Source: JACVRW01 sp963734365
GTDB taxonomy: Bacteria > Actinomycetota > Thermoleophilia > Solirubrobacterales > Thermoleophilaceae
DNA length: 64,000 nt
Direction: 5' to 3'
Assembly: GCA_963734365.1 (NCBI GenBank)
Contig: CAVTGV010000010.1
Coordinates: forward strand, 1-64,000
Every line of letters starts with the position of its first letter. Positions within the stretch are counted from its first letter, which is position 1. The position numbers and the translations under genes were made by a program. The notes under the pieces are model-generated. The model worked only from the letters and a program-made list of their open reading frames with translations. It did not search any database and was not told the DNA's origin. Of the stretch, positions 49,344-56,844 are shown one piece after another.

Positions 49344-50111
49344 TCAGGAACCCTCGGCCGACGCTGTCTGCTGGGTCGCCTCGGGCGCGGGCCGGCCGAG
49401 TGCCGAGGCCAGCCAGATGCTCAGCTCGTACAGCACCAGCAGGGGAATCATCTCGAGGATCAGCGTGAGCGGGTCGAGCGTCGGAAGCAGCGCGGCCAGC
49501 ACCGCGATCACGACGATCGCGTAGCGGCGGTTCTTGCGCAGCTTCTCAGGGCTCGTCAGGCCCAGCCGGCAAGCGGCCACGATTCCGATCGGGATCTGGA
49601 AGCCGAGTCCCATTGCCAGCATGAGCAGAGTCACGAACGAGTAGTAGTCGCGGGCCCGGACCTGGGTGTTGAACTCGTCCGAGTTGAAGTTGAGGAGGAA
49701 CTGCAGCGCCGGGGTGAGCACCACGAAGTAGCAGAACACCACGCCCGCGATGAACAGGACCGGGATCATCCACAGGAGCGGCTTGGCCACGCGCTTCTCC
49801 GATGGGCTGAAGGCGGGGAGGATGAAGGCGTAGAGCTGGTACAGGATCACCGGCATCGCGATCAGCAGCGCCGCGTAGGCGGAGTTGGTGAGCGTGGTGT
49901 AGAAGGCCTCGGCCGGCGCCAGCGTGATCGGCTCGATCCCGTTGGGCAGAGGAGCGTTGACGATCTCCAGGATCTTGTGGTTCTGCCATCCGGTGAACGC
50001 CCACGCCACGCCAAAGGCCAGGGCGCAGAAGATGAGCCGCGAGCGCAACTCGTCGAGATGCTCGACTACAGAGAGCCGGTCCTCGTGTTCTATCGGGCGG
50101 AAGCGCCGCAC
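49344..50111 (-). CDS. tatC: Sec-independent protein translocase TatC
   Basis: Core receptor of the twin-arginine export system, which moves folded proteins across the membrane. The 255 residues have six helices; VVEHLDELRSRLIFC near the N-terminus holds the conserved acidic-arginine cytoplasmic patch, and FYTTLTNSAYAALLIAMPVILYQ and FSPSEKRVAKPLLWM are family segments. The start is GTG at 50111. It lies 20 bases after tatA; together they suffice for a minimal TatAC system. Likely substrates include the Rieske protein encoded at 55692, which has an RR motif. Confidence 0.95.
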   Translation of the reverse strand: MRRFRPIEHEDRLSVVEHLDELRSRLIFCALAFGVAWAFTGWQNHKILEIVNAPLPNGIEPITLAPAEAFYTTLTNSAYAALLIAMPVILYQLYAFILPAFSPSEKRVAKPLLWMIPVLFIAGVVFCYFVVLTPALQFLLNFNSDEFNTQVRARDYYSFVTLLMLAMGLGFQIPIGIVAACRLGLTSPEKLRKNRRYAIVVIAVLAALLPTLDPLTLILEMIPLLVLYELSIWLASALGRPAPEATQQTASAEGS

Positions 50112-50131
50112 GTACTACGCGGCCGTGGGGG

Positions 50132-50368
50132 CTAGGACTGCTGCTCGCGCGGCGTGGTCGCCGTGGTCGTCGACGGCTCGGGGTTGTCTCCCACCGTCTT
50201 CACCGGCTCGATCTGCTCGTGTTCCTTGTCCTTGCCGGTGACGGAATCCTTGAACTCGCGCATCCCGCGCCCGAGTGACTTGCCCAGATCCGGCAGCCGC
50301 TTGGGACCGAAGACGATGAGCACGATTACGAGGACGACGATGATCTCGAGAGGCCCAGGGGTCCACAT
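50132..50368 (-). CDS. tatA: Sec-independent protein translocase TatA
   Basis: Pore-forming component of the twin-arginine translocase: 78 residues with a short N-terminal helix (PLEIIVVLVIVLIVFGP), the FGPKRLPDLGKSLGRGMREFK amphipathic helix with the conserved FGP-K motif, and a disordered acidic tail rich in Thr/Glu. ATG at 50368 is clear. It precedes tatC, spaced by 20 bases, and follows the dcd gene by 26 bases on the same strand; no separate tatB is seen, as in many Gram-positive bacteria. Confidence 0.95.
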   Translation of the reverse strand: MWTPGPLEIIVVLVIVLIVFGPKRLPDLGKSLGRGMREFKDSVTGKDKEHEQIEPVKTVGDNPEPSTTTATTPREQQS

Positions 50369-50394
50369 GGTCTACCTCATGGTAGCGGCGCCGG

Positions 50395-50967
50395 CTAATC
50401 CCGCTTGCCGAAGTTGAGATAGAAGCGGCTGGGGGTCGGCTCCGCCTGCCCCTGGTACTTGGAGCCGGTGTCGCGTGAGCCGTAGGGACGCAGCACCGGT
50501 CCGTCCATCCGCATGAAGGAGATCTGGCCGATCGGCATGCCCTCGTAGATCGTGATCGGGAGATTGGCGACGTTCGAGAGCTCGAGGGTGAGGTTGCCCG
50601 AGAAGCCGGAGTCCACGAAGCCCGCCGTCGAGTGGATCAGCAGCCCGAGCCGGCCCAGACTGGACTTGCCCTCCAGGCGCGCCACGAGGTCGTCCGGCAG
50701 GGTCACGCGCTCCAGGGTCTGGCCGAGCACGAACTCGCCCGGGTGGAGGATGAAGGGCTCGCCCCCGTGCACCTCCACCAGCTCGGTGAGGTCCTCCATC
50801 GGCTGGCGCACGTCGATGTAGGGGTAGCGGGCGTTGTGGAACACGCGAAAGCGGCTGTCCACGCGCACGTCCACGCTGGAGGGCTGAACGAGGCTCTCGT
50901 CGAACGGCTCGATCACGATGCGCTCGGCCTCGATCTCGGCCAGGATGGTGCGATCGCTGAGTACCAC
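50395..50967 (-). CDS. dcd: dCTP deaminase, probably bifunctional dCTP deaminase/dUTPase
   Basis: Deaminates dCTP, in the bifunctional type directly giving dUMP. The 190 residues contain VQPSSVDVRVDSRFRVF, GEFVLGQTLERVTLP and HSTAGFVDSGFSGNLTLELSN, the last carrying the catalytic region in the form seen for DCD-DUT of actinobacteria and archaea, where the bifunctional enzymes have a short SGF(E)G loop. The end, GSKYQGQAEPTPSRFY, covers the nucleotide. The start is GTG at 50967. It is divergent from the zinc-ribbon gene across a 175-base spacer with two inverted repeats. Confidence 0.92.
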   Translation of the reverse strand: MVLSDRTILAEIEAERIVIEPFDESLVQPSSVDVRVDSRFRVFHNARYPYIDVRQPMEDLTELVEVHGGEPFILHPGEFVLGQTLERVTLPDDLVARLEGKSSLGRLGLLIHSTAGFVDSGFSGNLTLELSNVANLPITIYEGMPIGQISFMRMDGPVLRPYGSRDTGSKYQGQAEPTPSRFYLNFGKRD

Positions 50968-51001
50968 GGGCCGCAGCAGTGTAGTGGCGTGTGCGCCACC
51001 A

Positions 51002-51017
51002 CACAGAGTCTTCTGTG
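51002..51017. promoter_or_regulatory. Inverted repeat 1 in the dcd divergent spacer
   Basis: CACAGA and TCTGTG are perfect six-base arms around the four-base spacer GTCT, 35 bases upstream of the dcd start. Its size and symmetry fit a small dimeric repressor site. It is the first of two similar short palindromes in the 175-base spacer between dcd and the divergent zinc-ribbon gene. Confidence 0.45.
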
Positions 51018-51046
51018 ACCGATCGCATCCAATTCGGCCCTCAGGT

Positions 51047-51060
51047 CGTAAGTAATTACG
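51047..51060. promoter_or_regulatory. Inverted repeat 2 in the dcd divergent spacer
   Basis: CGTAA and TTACG are perfect five-base arms around the four-base spacer GTAA, in a locally AT-rich patch that is unusual for this window. The following 40 bases, including AAATTTTCTTTCAAG, have the lowest GC content seen here and likely hold promoter elements for the plus-strand gene. Confidence 0.45.
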
Positions 51061-51142
51061 GCTGGACCGGTTGGACTCCCGAAAGCGGCAAGAAATTTTC
51101 TTTCAAGTTCGGCCGTGGGGTGCCGATACCGGGAGCAAGAGG

Positions 51143-51595
51143 ATGCGAGAAATGGACAGCCACGAAGAACAAACCCATTATGTGAAGCGCGTGGTTCTCC
51201 CCAGCGGGAAGACCATCGAGGTCGTCTACTTCAAGGACGACGACGCTCAGATTCCCGCCCGCATCGAGCCGCAGGCTCCCGAGCATCCCCCCGCCGAGCC
51301 GCACCAGGAGCTGCACGTGTGCCTCGAGTGCTCCTCGGAGCTCGTCCATCCCGTGACCTGGGACGAGGCCGGCCCGGACAACTGGACCGTCCTGCTGCAC
51401 TGCCCCAACTGCGACATCTACCGCGAGGGCGTGTTCACCCAGGCCAACGTGGAGGAGCTCGACGAAGAGCTCGACCGTGCCGGCGACGCGCTCGCCCGCG
51501 ACTACCAGAAGGTGCTCCGCGCCAACATGGGCGAGGAGATCGAGCGCTTCATCGGGGCGCTCACGGCGGACGCGATCCTGCCCGAGGACTTCTGA
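51143..51595 (+). CDS. Uncharacterised zinc-ribbon protein
   Basis: About 150 residues. YVKRVVLPSGKTIEVVYF is a beta-hairpin segment near the start, an acidic/proline linker follows, then CLECSSELVHP and LLHCPNCDIYREGV give a CxxC...CxxC zinc ribbon, and the C-terminal third is helical (VEELDEELDRAGDALARDYQ). I recognise no named family; a role in nucleic-acid or protein binding is plausible but unproven. ATG at 51143 follows GGGAGCAAGAGG; ATG at 51152 is an alternative. It is divergent from dcd and has an AT-rich upstream region that suggests a strong promoter. Confidence 0.7.
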   Translation: MREMDSHEEQTHYVKRVVLPSGKTIEVVYFKDDDAQIPARIEPQAPEHPPAEPHQELHVCLECSSELVHPVTWDEAGPDNWTVLLHCPNCDIYREGVFTQANVEELDEELDRAGDALARDYQKVLRANMGEEIERFIGALTADAILPEDF

Positions 51596-51610
51596 GCCCG
51601 AACGGCCCGC

Positions 51611-52423
51611 TCAGGCGAGCCGTTTGAGGCCCAGTCCCTTGAAGAACGTGTAGCTGAACGTCCCGTCGGCCTCGGTCGTGCGGTGGAGGGCCTGTACACC
51701 CGCGTCGAAGGTCGCGGGCTCGATCAGGCCCGCGGCCAGCGCCGGCTCCCGGACTCCCTCGATCATCGCCGTGAAGGTCTTCCTCGTAAAGCCGTCCACG
51801 AGCTCGGGACGGCTGGCGTCCACGTACACCATCCGCGGCGAGACCCGAACCTCGGCCAGACCGGCGTCCACCATCAGCGGATAGAGCTCCCGGCCGATGA
51901 GCGAGTTTCCCCCGCCCCTGCTCTGCAGCTCGATCTGGCAGCGGATCGCCGCGTGCGCCGCGGCGCTGTCGGGGTGGAAGTAGGCGGATCCGTGATCGCC
52001 CTCGATAACGGTCACCGTCCCGCCCGGCCTGAGCAGGCCGGCCAGTGCCCGCAGCGCCTCGACCGGCCGTGGAAGGTGCTCGAGCACGAAGCAGACGAAG
52101 ACGTGGTCGAACGATTCGGCGTCGAAGGGCAGGCGAAGGATGTCCGCCTCCCGGAACTCGACGTTGGTCAGTCCGGCGCGCTCGGTCCTGCGCCGCGCCT
52201 CGGCGATCGAGTCCGCCGAGATGTCCACCGACGTGAAGGCTGCGCCGGGACTGCGGCTCGCGAGCGGGATCGTCTGAGCGCCCACGCCACAGCCGGCCTC
52301 GAGGACCCCGCTGCCGCGGGGATACGCGGTGTCGTGGTGCAGGAGCTCGACCAGCGTGCCCGCCTGATCGCGCAGGCGCTCGTTCTCGCGCGGGTCGTAG
52401 CCGTGTACGTAGGTATCGCCCAC
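51611..52423 (-). CDS. Class I SAM-dependent methyltransferase
   Basis: A 270-residue methyltransferase. VLEAGCGVGAQTIPLASR is SAM motif I, FTSVDISADSI motif II, DHVFVCFVLEHLPRPVEAL motif IV and LLRPGGTVTVIEGDHGSAYF the post-motif strand. The N-terminus (VGDTYVHGYDPRENERLRDQ) resembles small-molecule methyltransferases acting on lipids or quinones. GTG at 52423 is chosen to match family length; the frame remains open upstream through the polyprenyl synthase gene. It is 10 bases from the polyprenyl synthase stop, in the menaquinone gene group, so a role in quinone or prenyl-lipid modification is possible but not shown. Confidence 0.82.
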   Translation of the reverse strand: MGDTYVHGYDPRENERLRDQAGTLVELLHHDTAYPRGSGVLEAGCGVGAQTIPLASRSPGAAFTSVDISADSIAEARRRTERAGLTNVEFREADILRLPFDAESFDHVFVCFVLEHLPRPVEALRALAGLLRPGGTVTVIEGDHGSAYFHPDSAAAHAAIRCQIELQSRGGGNSLIGRELYPLMVDAGLAEVRVSPRMVYVDASRPELVDGFTRKTFTAMIEGVREPALAAGLIEPATFDAGVQALHRTTEADGTFSYTFFKGLGLKRLA

Positions 52424-52433
52424 GGCACGCGGC

Positions 52434-53414
52434 TCAGGCGTAGCGCTCCACGACGCCGTCGGCCACCAGCTCGAGTGCCCGCCGGCGCTCACCCGACAGG
52501 TCGAGGCCCGCCAGGTCCTCCTTGGCCGCGGCCACCTCGGCGAGCGCCCGGCTGCGCGCCTCCTCGAGCGCCCCGGTGGCCGCAATCCGGGCGCACACCG
52601 ACGCCGCCTGCTGCGGTCCGGTGACCTCGGCGCGGAGATCGAGCGCGGCGAGCCCGGGGTCGCGGCCGCGGGCCAGGATGAGCGGCAGGGTCACGGTGCC
52701 GTCGAGCAGGTCCGTGCCGCGCGGCTTGCCCGTGCGCTCGATCGGGCCGGACACGTCGAGCACGTCGTCGAGCATCTGGAACGCAAGCCCGATTCGCCCG
52801 CCGAACTCCCCCAGCGGCGGCGCGAGGTCGGCCCGCCCGCCCACGAGAGCACCCAGGCGGCAGGAGGCCTCGAACAGGCTGGAGGTCTTCAGGCGGCAGC
52901 GCTCGAGGTAGCGCTCCGGGGTCACCTCGGGGCTCCAGGCGTCCGCACGCTGCACGAGCTCTCCGCGAGCCAGCGCCGAGGAGGCCGCGGACAGGGCGCT
53001 CACCGCCTGCTCACCGCCGGGCCGCGCCAGCTCGGCGAACGCGCGCGAGAAGAGCAGGTCGCCGGTTGCGGTGGCGGCCCGCCGGCCCGCTGCCGCGAAC
53101 ACCGTGGGGTGCCCGCGGCGCAGCTCCGCCCGGTCCAGGACGTCGTCGTGCACCAGGGTCGCCATGTGCAGCAGCTCGACGGACGCCGCGGCCGCCACGA
53201 GCTGCTCCGGGTCACCCGCGCCGCACAGGAAGACGAGAATCGGCCGCAGGCGCTTGCCTCCGGCTGCCAGCGTGCCCTCGGCGTGGCCGGCGAGAACCTC
53301 GCCGTAAGTCCCGGCCACCGCGGCGAGCCGCTGCTCGGTCTCGTCGAGCAGTCGCGTTAGCTCGGGACCGCCGGCGGCCAGCACCGCTCCCAGCTGGGCC
53401 TGTGTGGTGTTCAC
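52434..53414 (-). CDS. Polyprenyl diphosphate synthase
   Basis: Trans-prenyltransferase that lengthens an allylic diphosphate with isopentenyl units, here most likely making the menaquinone side chain. The 326 residues have GGKRLRPILVFL, MATLVHDDVLDRAELRRGHPT (first Asp-rich motif, DDVLD), RCRLKTSSLFEASCRLGAL and FQMLDDVLDVSGP (second Asp-rich motif). Bulky residues upstream of the first motif would set chain length; this cannot be read reliably by eye. GTG at 53414 overlaps the menG stop (GTGA), so the two are translationally coupled. Confidence 0.92.
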   Translation of the reverse strand: MNTTQAQLGAVLAAGGPELTRLLDETEQRLAAVAGTYGEVLAGHAEGTLAAGGKRLRPILVFLCGAGDPEQLVAAAASVELLHMATLVHDDVLDRAELRRGHPTVFAAAGRRAATATGDLLFSRAFAELARPGGEQAVSALSAASSALARGELVQRADAWSPEVTPERYLERCRLKTSSLFEASCRLGALVGGRADLAPPLGEFGGRIGLAFQMLDDVLDVSGPIERTGKPRGTDLLDGTVTLPLILARGRDPGLAALDLRAEVTGPQQAASVCARIAATGALEEARSRALAEVAAAKEDLAGLDLSGERRRALELVADGVVERYA

Positions 53415-54112
53415 GTGGGCCGTGTGCCCGAGTGGAGGGCGATGATCCCGCCCGCGGTCAGGATCCAGCGCACGTCGGTGAGGCCCGCTGAGGTCATCCG
53501 GGCCGCCAGCTCCTCAGGCCCGGGAAACCGCCGTACGCTCGAGGGCAGGTAGACGTAGGCGTCGGGTTCGCTGGACAGCCGTCCCAGCCAGGGCACGATG
53601 CGGTCGAACCAGGCCCGGAAGAACCAGGACAGCGGCGGGCGCTCGGGAGTGGTGATCTCGAGCACCACCACGCGGCCGCCGGGCCGGGTCACCCGCGCCA
53701 TCTCCCGCAGTCCCTGATCGAGGTCCCCGAAGTTGCGAGCGCCGAAGCCCACGGTCACGGCGTCGAAGCCGCCGTCCTCGTAGCGCAGGGCGAGCGCGTC
53801 CCCCTCCTCGAATGTGATCTCCGGCCGCTTGGCCCGCGCAACATCGAGCATCGCGTGCGAGAAGTCCATACCGGTCACGGTCGCGCCCCGGGCGGCCAGC
53901 TCGATCGCCAGGTCACCTGTGCCGGTGGCCACGTCGAGGGCACGGGAACCGGGACCGACGCGGGCCAGGTCCACCGCGCGCTCGCGCCAGCGGTGATGCA
54001 TCCCGGCCGTCATCACCGAGTTCATGCGGTCGTAGCCGCGGGCGACCCGGTCGAACATCACCCGCACCTGCGTGGCGGGCAGCGTGCCGGAGGCGGGGCC
54101 GGCCCCGCTCAT
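53411..54112 (-). CDS. menG: Demethylmenaquinone methyltransferase
   Basis: UbiE/MenG-type C-methyltransferase that completes menaquinone. The 233 residues have VRVMFDRVARGYDRMNSVMT at the N-terminus, ALDVATGTGDLAIELA (SAM motif I), FDAVTVGFGARNFGDLDQGLREMARV, the family signature with RN, and RVVVLEITTPERPPLSWFF. ATG at 54112 is chosen because the family's first motif begins there. It overlaps the polyprenyl synthase start and ends the cytochrome bc operon that starts at 56360; the methylated quinone is that complex's substrate. The spacing from the cytochrome gene is two bases. Confidence 0.93.
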   Translation of the reverse strand: MSGAGPASGTLPATQVRVMFDRVARGYDRMNSVMTAGMHHRWRERAVDLARVGPGSRALDVATGTGDLAIELAARGATVTGMDFSHAMLDVARAKRPEITFEEGDALALRYEDGGFDAVTVGFGARNFGDLDQGLREMARVTRPGGRVVVLEITTPERPPLSWFFRAWFDRIVPWLGRLSSEPDAYVYLPSSVRRFPGPEELAARMTSAGLTDVRWILTAGGIIALHSGTRPT

Positions 54113-54114
54113 GG

Positions 54115-54831
54115 CTACTCCTCGCCCTTGAGGGACGCCACGTACTCCACCAGCTTGTCGAACTGCTCCGGGTTCTTGTCCTTGAGCGACTGGAAGGAGG
54201 GCATGGGCGAGGTGGGGTTGACGAGCGTACGGGCGATCGCCTGCGGACCCAGGCGGGCGCCGATCTCGGTGAGATTCGGCCCGAGGGCGCCACCGTTCTC
54301 GCCGATCTTGTGGCAGGCGAGGCAGCCCGAGGACGCGGTGATCTCCTTGCCCTCCTCGTACTGGGGCGCCGTCGCGAGATCGATCTGTGTTGGTGAGCCC
54401 GCGACCGCGCCGAGGATCGTGAGGTAGGCCATCGCCGCGATGGTCGCGATGCCGGCCGCAACGGCGATCGGCCGGCGCAGCGGATTGCGCTGCGGGCTGC
54501 GGTCGTAGAACGGCAGCAGGAGCAGAAGGACGAGGCACAGGGTGGGGATCCCGACGGTGGCGAGGAACACCAGCGCCGGCGGCTTGACCACGCGCAGCAG
54601 CTCGAAGAGGAAGAAGAAGTACCACTCCGGCCGCGGTGTGTAGGTGGTCGTGGTCGGGTCCGCCTTGGGGCCGAGCTCGGCGCCGAAGAGGATCGACAGG
54701 GCGATGATCACGAACAGGACCACGCACGCCATGAGCGAGTCCTTGGCCACCGCGTAGGGGAAGAACGGCTTCCCCTGGTTCTTCAGGATCGAGTACTCGC
54801 GGAGGTACTGGTCACGTTCGCGTGCGTTCAC
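54115..54831 (-). CDS. qcrC: Menaquinol-cytochrome c reductase, cytochrome b C-terminal/cytochrome c fusion
   Basis: A 238-residue fusion. The first part is the subunit IV-like half of cytochrome b, with PRPEWYFFFLFELLRVV, the quinol-site PEW motif, and three hydrophobic helices. The second part is a single-haem cytochrome c domain with SGCLACHKIGENGG (CxxCH) near residue 170 and the axial Met in TSPMPSFQSL. This resembles the QcrC of Bacillus and differs from the two-haem QcrC of mycobacteria. The start is GTG at 54831, and the gene is 12 bases from the cytochrome b N-terminal gene. It provides the electron exit from the complex to a terminal oxidase. Confidence 0.92.
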   Translation of the reverse strand: MNARERDQYLREYSILKNQGKPFFPYAVAKDSLMACVVLFVIIALSILFGAELGPKADPTTTTYTPRPEWYFFFLFELLRVVKPPALVFLATVGIPTLCLVLLLLLPFYDRSPQRNPLRRPIAVAAGIATIAAMAYLTILGAVAGSPTQIDLATAPQYEEGKEITASSGCLACHKIGENGGALGPNLTEIGARLGPQAIARTLVNPTSPMPSFQSLKDKNPEQFDKLVEYVASLKGEE

Positions 54832-54843
54832 GAGATCACGGCC

Positions 54844-55695
54844 TCAGATCTCCTCGCGAAGGAGATCCTTCTTCTCAGCCTTGAGCCACGGCGGGGCGGT
54901 GGTGCCGAGCTTGGCCACGAGGTAGAGGTGCGCGCCGATCAGCGCGGCTATCAACCCGGGTATGGCGAGCATGTGTAACGCATAGAAACGCGAGATCGTG
55001 GTGGGCCCGAATTCCGCCCCCGCCCGGAGGAAGTCGGCCAGGTAGGGACCCACGATCGGCCCCGAGGCGTTGATGTTCACCGCTACTACCGTGGCCCAGA
55101 AGGAGCGCTGGTCGAAGGGCAGGAGATAGCCGGTGAGGCCCATGGCCAGCGTGAGCACGAGCAGCACCACGCCGATCACCCAGTTCAGCTCGCGCGGATA
55201 CTTGTACGCGCCGAAGAAGAAGGTCCGGGCCATGTGCAGGAAGATCAGGATGATCATCACCGACGAGCCCCACTTGTGCATTCCGCGCACGAACTCGCCG
55301 AGGAACACCTCGTTGGTGATGCGCGACGCCGACTCGTAGGCCCGCGTCGGGTCCGGCTCGTAGTACATGGCCAGGAACACGCCGGTCACGGCCTGCGACA
55401 GGAAGGCGAACAACGTGGCCGAGCCCAGCGTGTAGAACCAGTTGGTGCCCTTCGGGACCTTGCGGAACAGCAGGAAGCGCAGGAAGGGCGAGACGCCGGT
55501 GCGCTCCTCGACCCAGCCGATCGCGCTGGCGGTGCCCTCGGTGGCGACGTCCTTGACCGTGGGCTTGGGCGGCGCCACCACGGCGCCGTTCCCGCCATTC
55601 GCGCCGTTGCGGCGCTTGCCGTTCCCGTTGCCGCCTCCGTTCTCTCCGGGGCGGGCGGGCTTGGGACGCAGTGCTCTGGGAAGCGGTGGGGTCAT
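54844..55695 (-). CDS. qcrB: Menaquinol-cytochrome c reductase, cytochrome b N-terminal subunit
   Basis: Cytochrome b6-like subunit of 283 residues with four helices that carry two haems b. HKWGSSVMIILIFLHMARTFFFGAY has the first-helix pair of His, and LHMLAIPGLIAALIGAHLYL the second pair, at about residues 140-155 and 240-255. The N-terminus holds about 45 residues of Gly/Asn/Pro low-complexity (GENGGGNGNGKRRNG) before the family-like region that starts EERTGVSPFLRFLLFRKVP. ATG at 55695 overlaps the Rieske gene stop (ATGA). Haem-binding His residues are all visible, so it looks functional. Confidence 0.93.
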   Translation of the reverse strand: MTPPLPRALRPKPARPGENGGGNGNGKRRNGANGGNGAVVAPPKPTVKDVATEGTASAIGWVEERTGVSPFLRFLLFRKVPKGTNWFYTLGSATLFAFLSQAVTGVFLAMYYEPDPTRAYESASRITNEVFLGEFVRGMHKWGSSVMIILIFLHMARTFFFGAYKYPRELNWVIGVVLLVLTLAMGLTGYLLPFDQRSFWATVVAVNINASGPIVGPYLADFLRAGAEFGPTTISRFYALHMLAIPGLIAALIGAHLYLVAKLGTTAPPWLKAEKKDLLREEI

Positions 55696-56360
55696 GTGGT
55701 CGGCCTCGACGGGTAGAGGTACTGCCAGAGCCCGTCGAGATGGTTCGACGGGTCACGCGGAGCGAAGCGCTCGAGCTCTGAGTTCAGCGAGAAGCGGTCA
55801 CCGATCTCCACGCGACTGGCGGTGACCCTGGTGTAGAAGCGGTCCAGCGGCCGCACCGGCGGGCCGCCCTCGACCTGGCCCTCGAAGCCGTAGACCCCGC
55901 CGTGGCAGGGACACACGAACTTGCCGGAGGCCTGGATGTAGCGGACCGGGCAGCCGAGATGAGCACAGCGCGTGGAGATCGCGACGAAGGGCTGCGAGTC
56001 CTGTCCCTTGATCACCTTGTCGCGCTCGGGGTTGAACTTGCGCACGTAGATGGTGGTCTTGCCGGCCTCGCCGATGGCGGCGTCGATGTTGATCACCCGC
56101 GGCCGGTAGGTGTCCTCATTGAAGTCCTCCGCCGGACCCACGTCCTGCCAGCGTGTGGGCAGGCTGTCCTCGAACACCGGGCCGAGGGCAAAGCCGAGCC
56201 CGGGCAGGGCGAACGCCATCGTCGCGATACCGCCCGCGGCCAGCGCCGTGCCGGTCATGAGGCCGCGGCGGGTCACGGTCTCGCCCTCGAAAGCGCCCGC
56301 CACACCACGCTCGCTGGTGTATCGAGACTTCTTGGCTGGCTTTACAGGTTCGTCGGCCAC
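55692..56360 (-). CDS. qcrA: Rieske iron-sulfur protein of the menaquinol-cytochrome c reductase
   Basis: The 222 residues have a twin-arginine-like signal (VTRRGLMTGTALAAGGIATMAF) and a soluble domain with CAHLGCPV and CPCHGGVYGF, the two Cys-His pairs that bind the 2Fe-2S cluster. It accepts electrons from menaquinol and passes them to cytochrome c. The RR signal suggests export by the Tat genes at 49344-50368. The start is GTG at 56360. It is the first gene of the bc operon, running qcrA-qcrB-qcrC-menG-polyprenyl synthase with gaps of no more than 13 bases or overlaps. Confidence 0.93.
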   Translation of the reverse strand: MADEPVKPAKKSRYTSERGVAGAFEGETVTRRGLMTGTALAAGGIATMAFALPGLGFALGPVFEDSLPTRWQDVGPAEDFNEDTYRPRVINIDAAIGEAGKTTIYVRKFNPERDKVIKGQDSQPFVAISTRCAHLGCPVRYIQASGKFVCPCHGGVYGFEGQVEGGPPVRPLDRFYTRVTASRVEIGDRFSLNSELERFAPRDPSNHLDGLWQYLYPSRPTT

Positions 56361-56433
56361 AGCGGTCAGAGCGGATTGTCCCGCCCGATGAAGGGTAGTG
56401 CCAACTTGGTTACGTAGCGCACGATTGGCGCTA

Positions 56434-56844
56434 TCAACTATGGGGGCGGCGGGAGCCTATCGTGGCGCCGTTCGCCAGGGCCGCTGCGCTGGCCGCCCAC
56501 AGGGTTTCGGCGTCCTCCGGGCGTCCCTCCGCGTGAGCCTGGGCGCTGGCCGAGATCAGGTCCGCCAGCTCGGCCACCGCCTCCAGGTCGCCCGCCTGCG
56601 CCAGCCGCGACAGCCCGAGCGCGTACAGGGCGTCGCCGGCCAGCAGGCGCAGATCCTCGTCCATGTCCGTGAAGGCCCGCGAGCTGCCGTAATGCAGCAG
56701 GTAGCCCTCGTACACGGCCTCCAGCACGAACGGCCGCTCGCCCGGGGCAGCCAGCTCGTCGAAGCGGCCCGGACCCGGATCGGCGGCGGCATGCCGGGCT
56801 ACGGCGGGATCGGAGGCGGCCACCACCTCGGCCAGCAGGCTCAC
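56434..56844 (-). CDS. Small helical protein of unknown function
   Basis: A 136-residue acidic, alpha-helical protein. LEAVYEGYLLHYGSSRAFTDMDEDLRLLAGDALYALGLSRLAQ is the conserved-looking core, with YGSSRAF and DEDLRLLAGD suggesting a bundle of helices. No catalytic motif is visible. GTG at 56844 overlaps the hemL stop (GTGA), so it is made along with the haem enzymes and could be an accessory protein, but that is only context. Similar small proteins next to hemL genes occur in related actinobacteria, as far as I recall. I could not place it in a named family. Confidence 0.6.
   Translation of the reverse strand: MSLLAEVVAASDPAVARHAAADPGPGRFDELAAPGERPFVLEAVYEGYLLHYGSSRAFTDMDEDLRLLAGDALYALGLSRLAQAGDLEAVAELADLISASAQAHAEGRPEDAETLWAASAAALANGATIGSRRPHS

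Noticed and set aside
50968..51142. c-di-GMP or other riboswitch before the zinc-ribbon gene
   Set aside because: Conserved blocks of known classes could not be matched; only simple palindromes and an AT-rich patch are clear.
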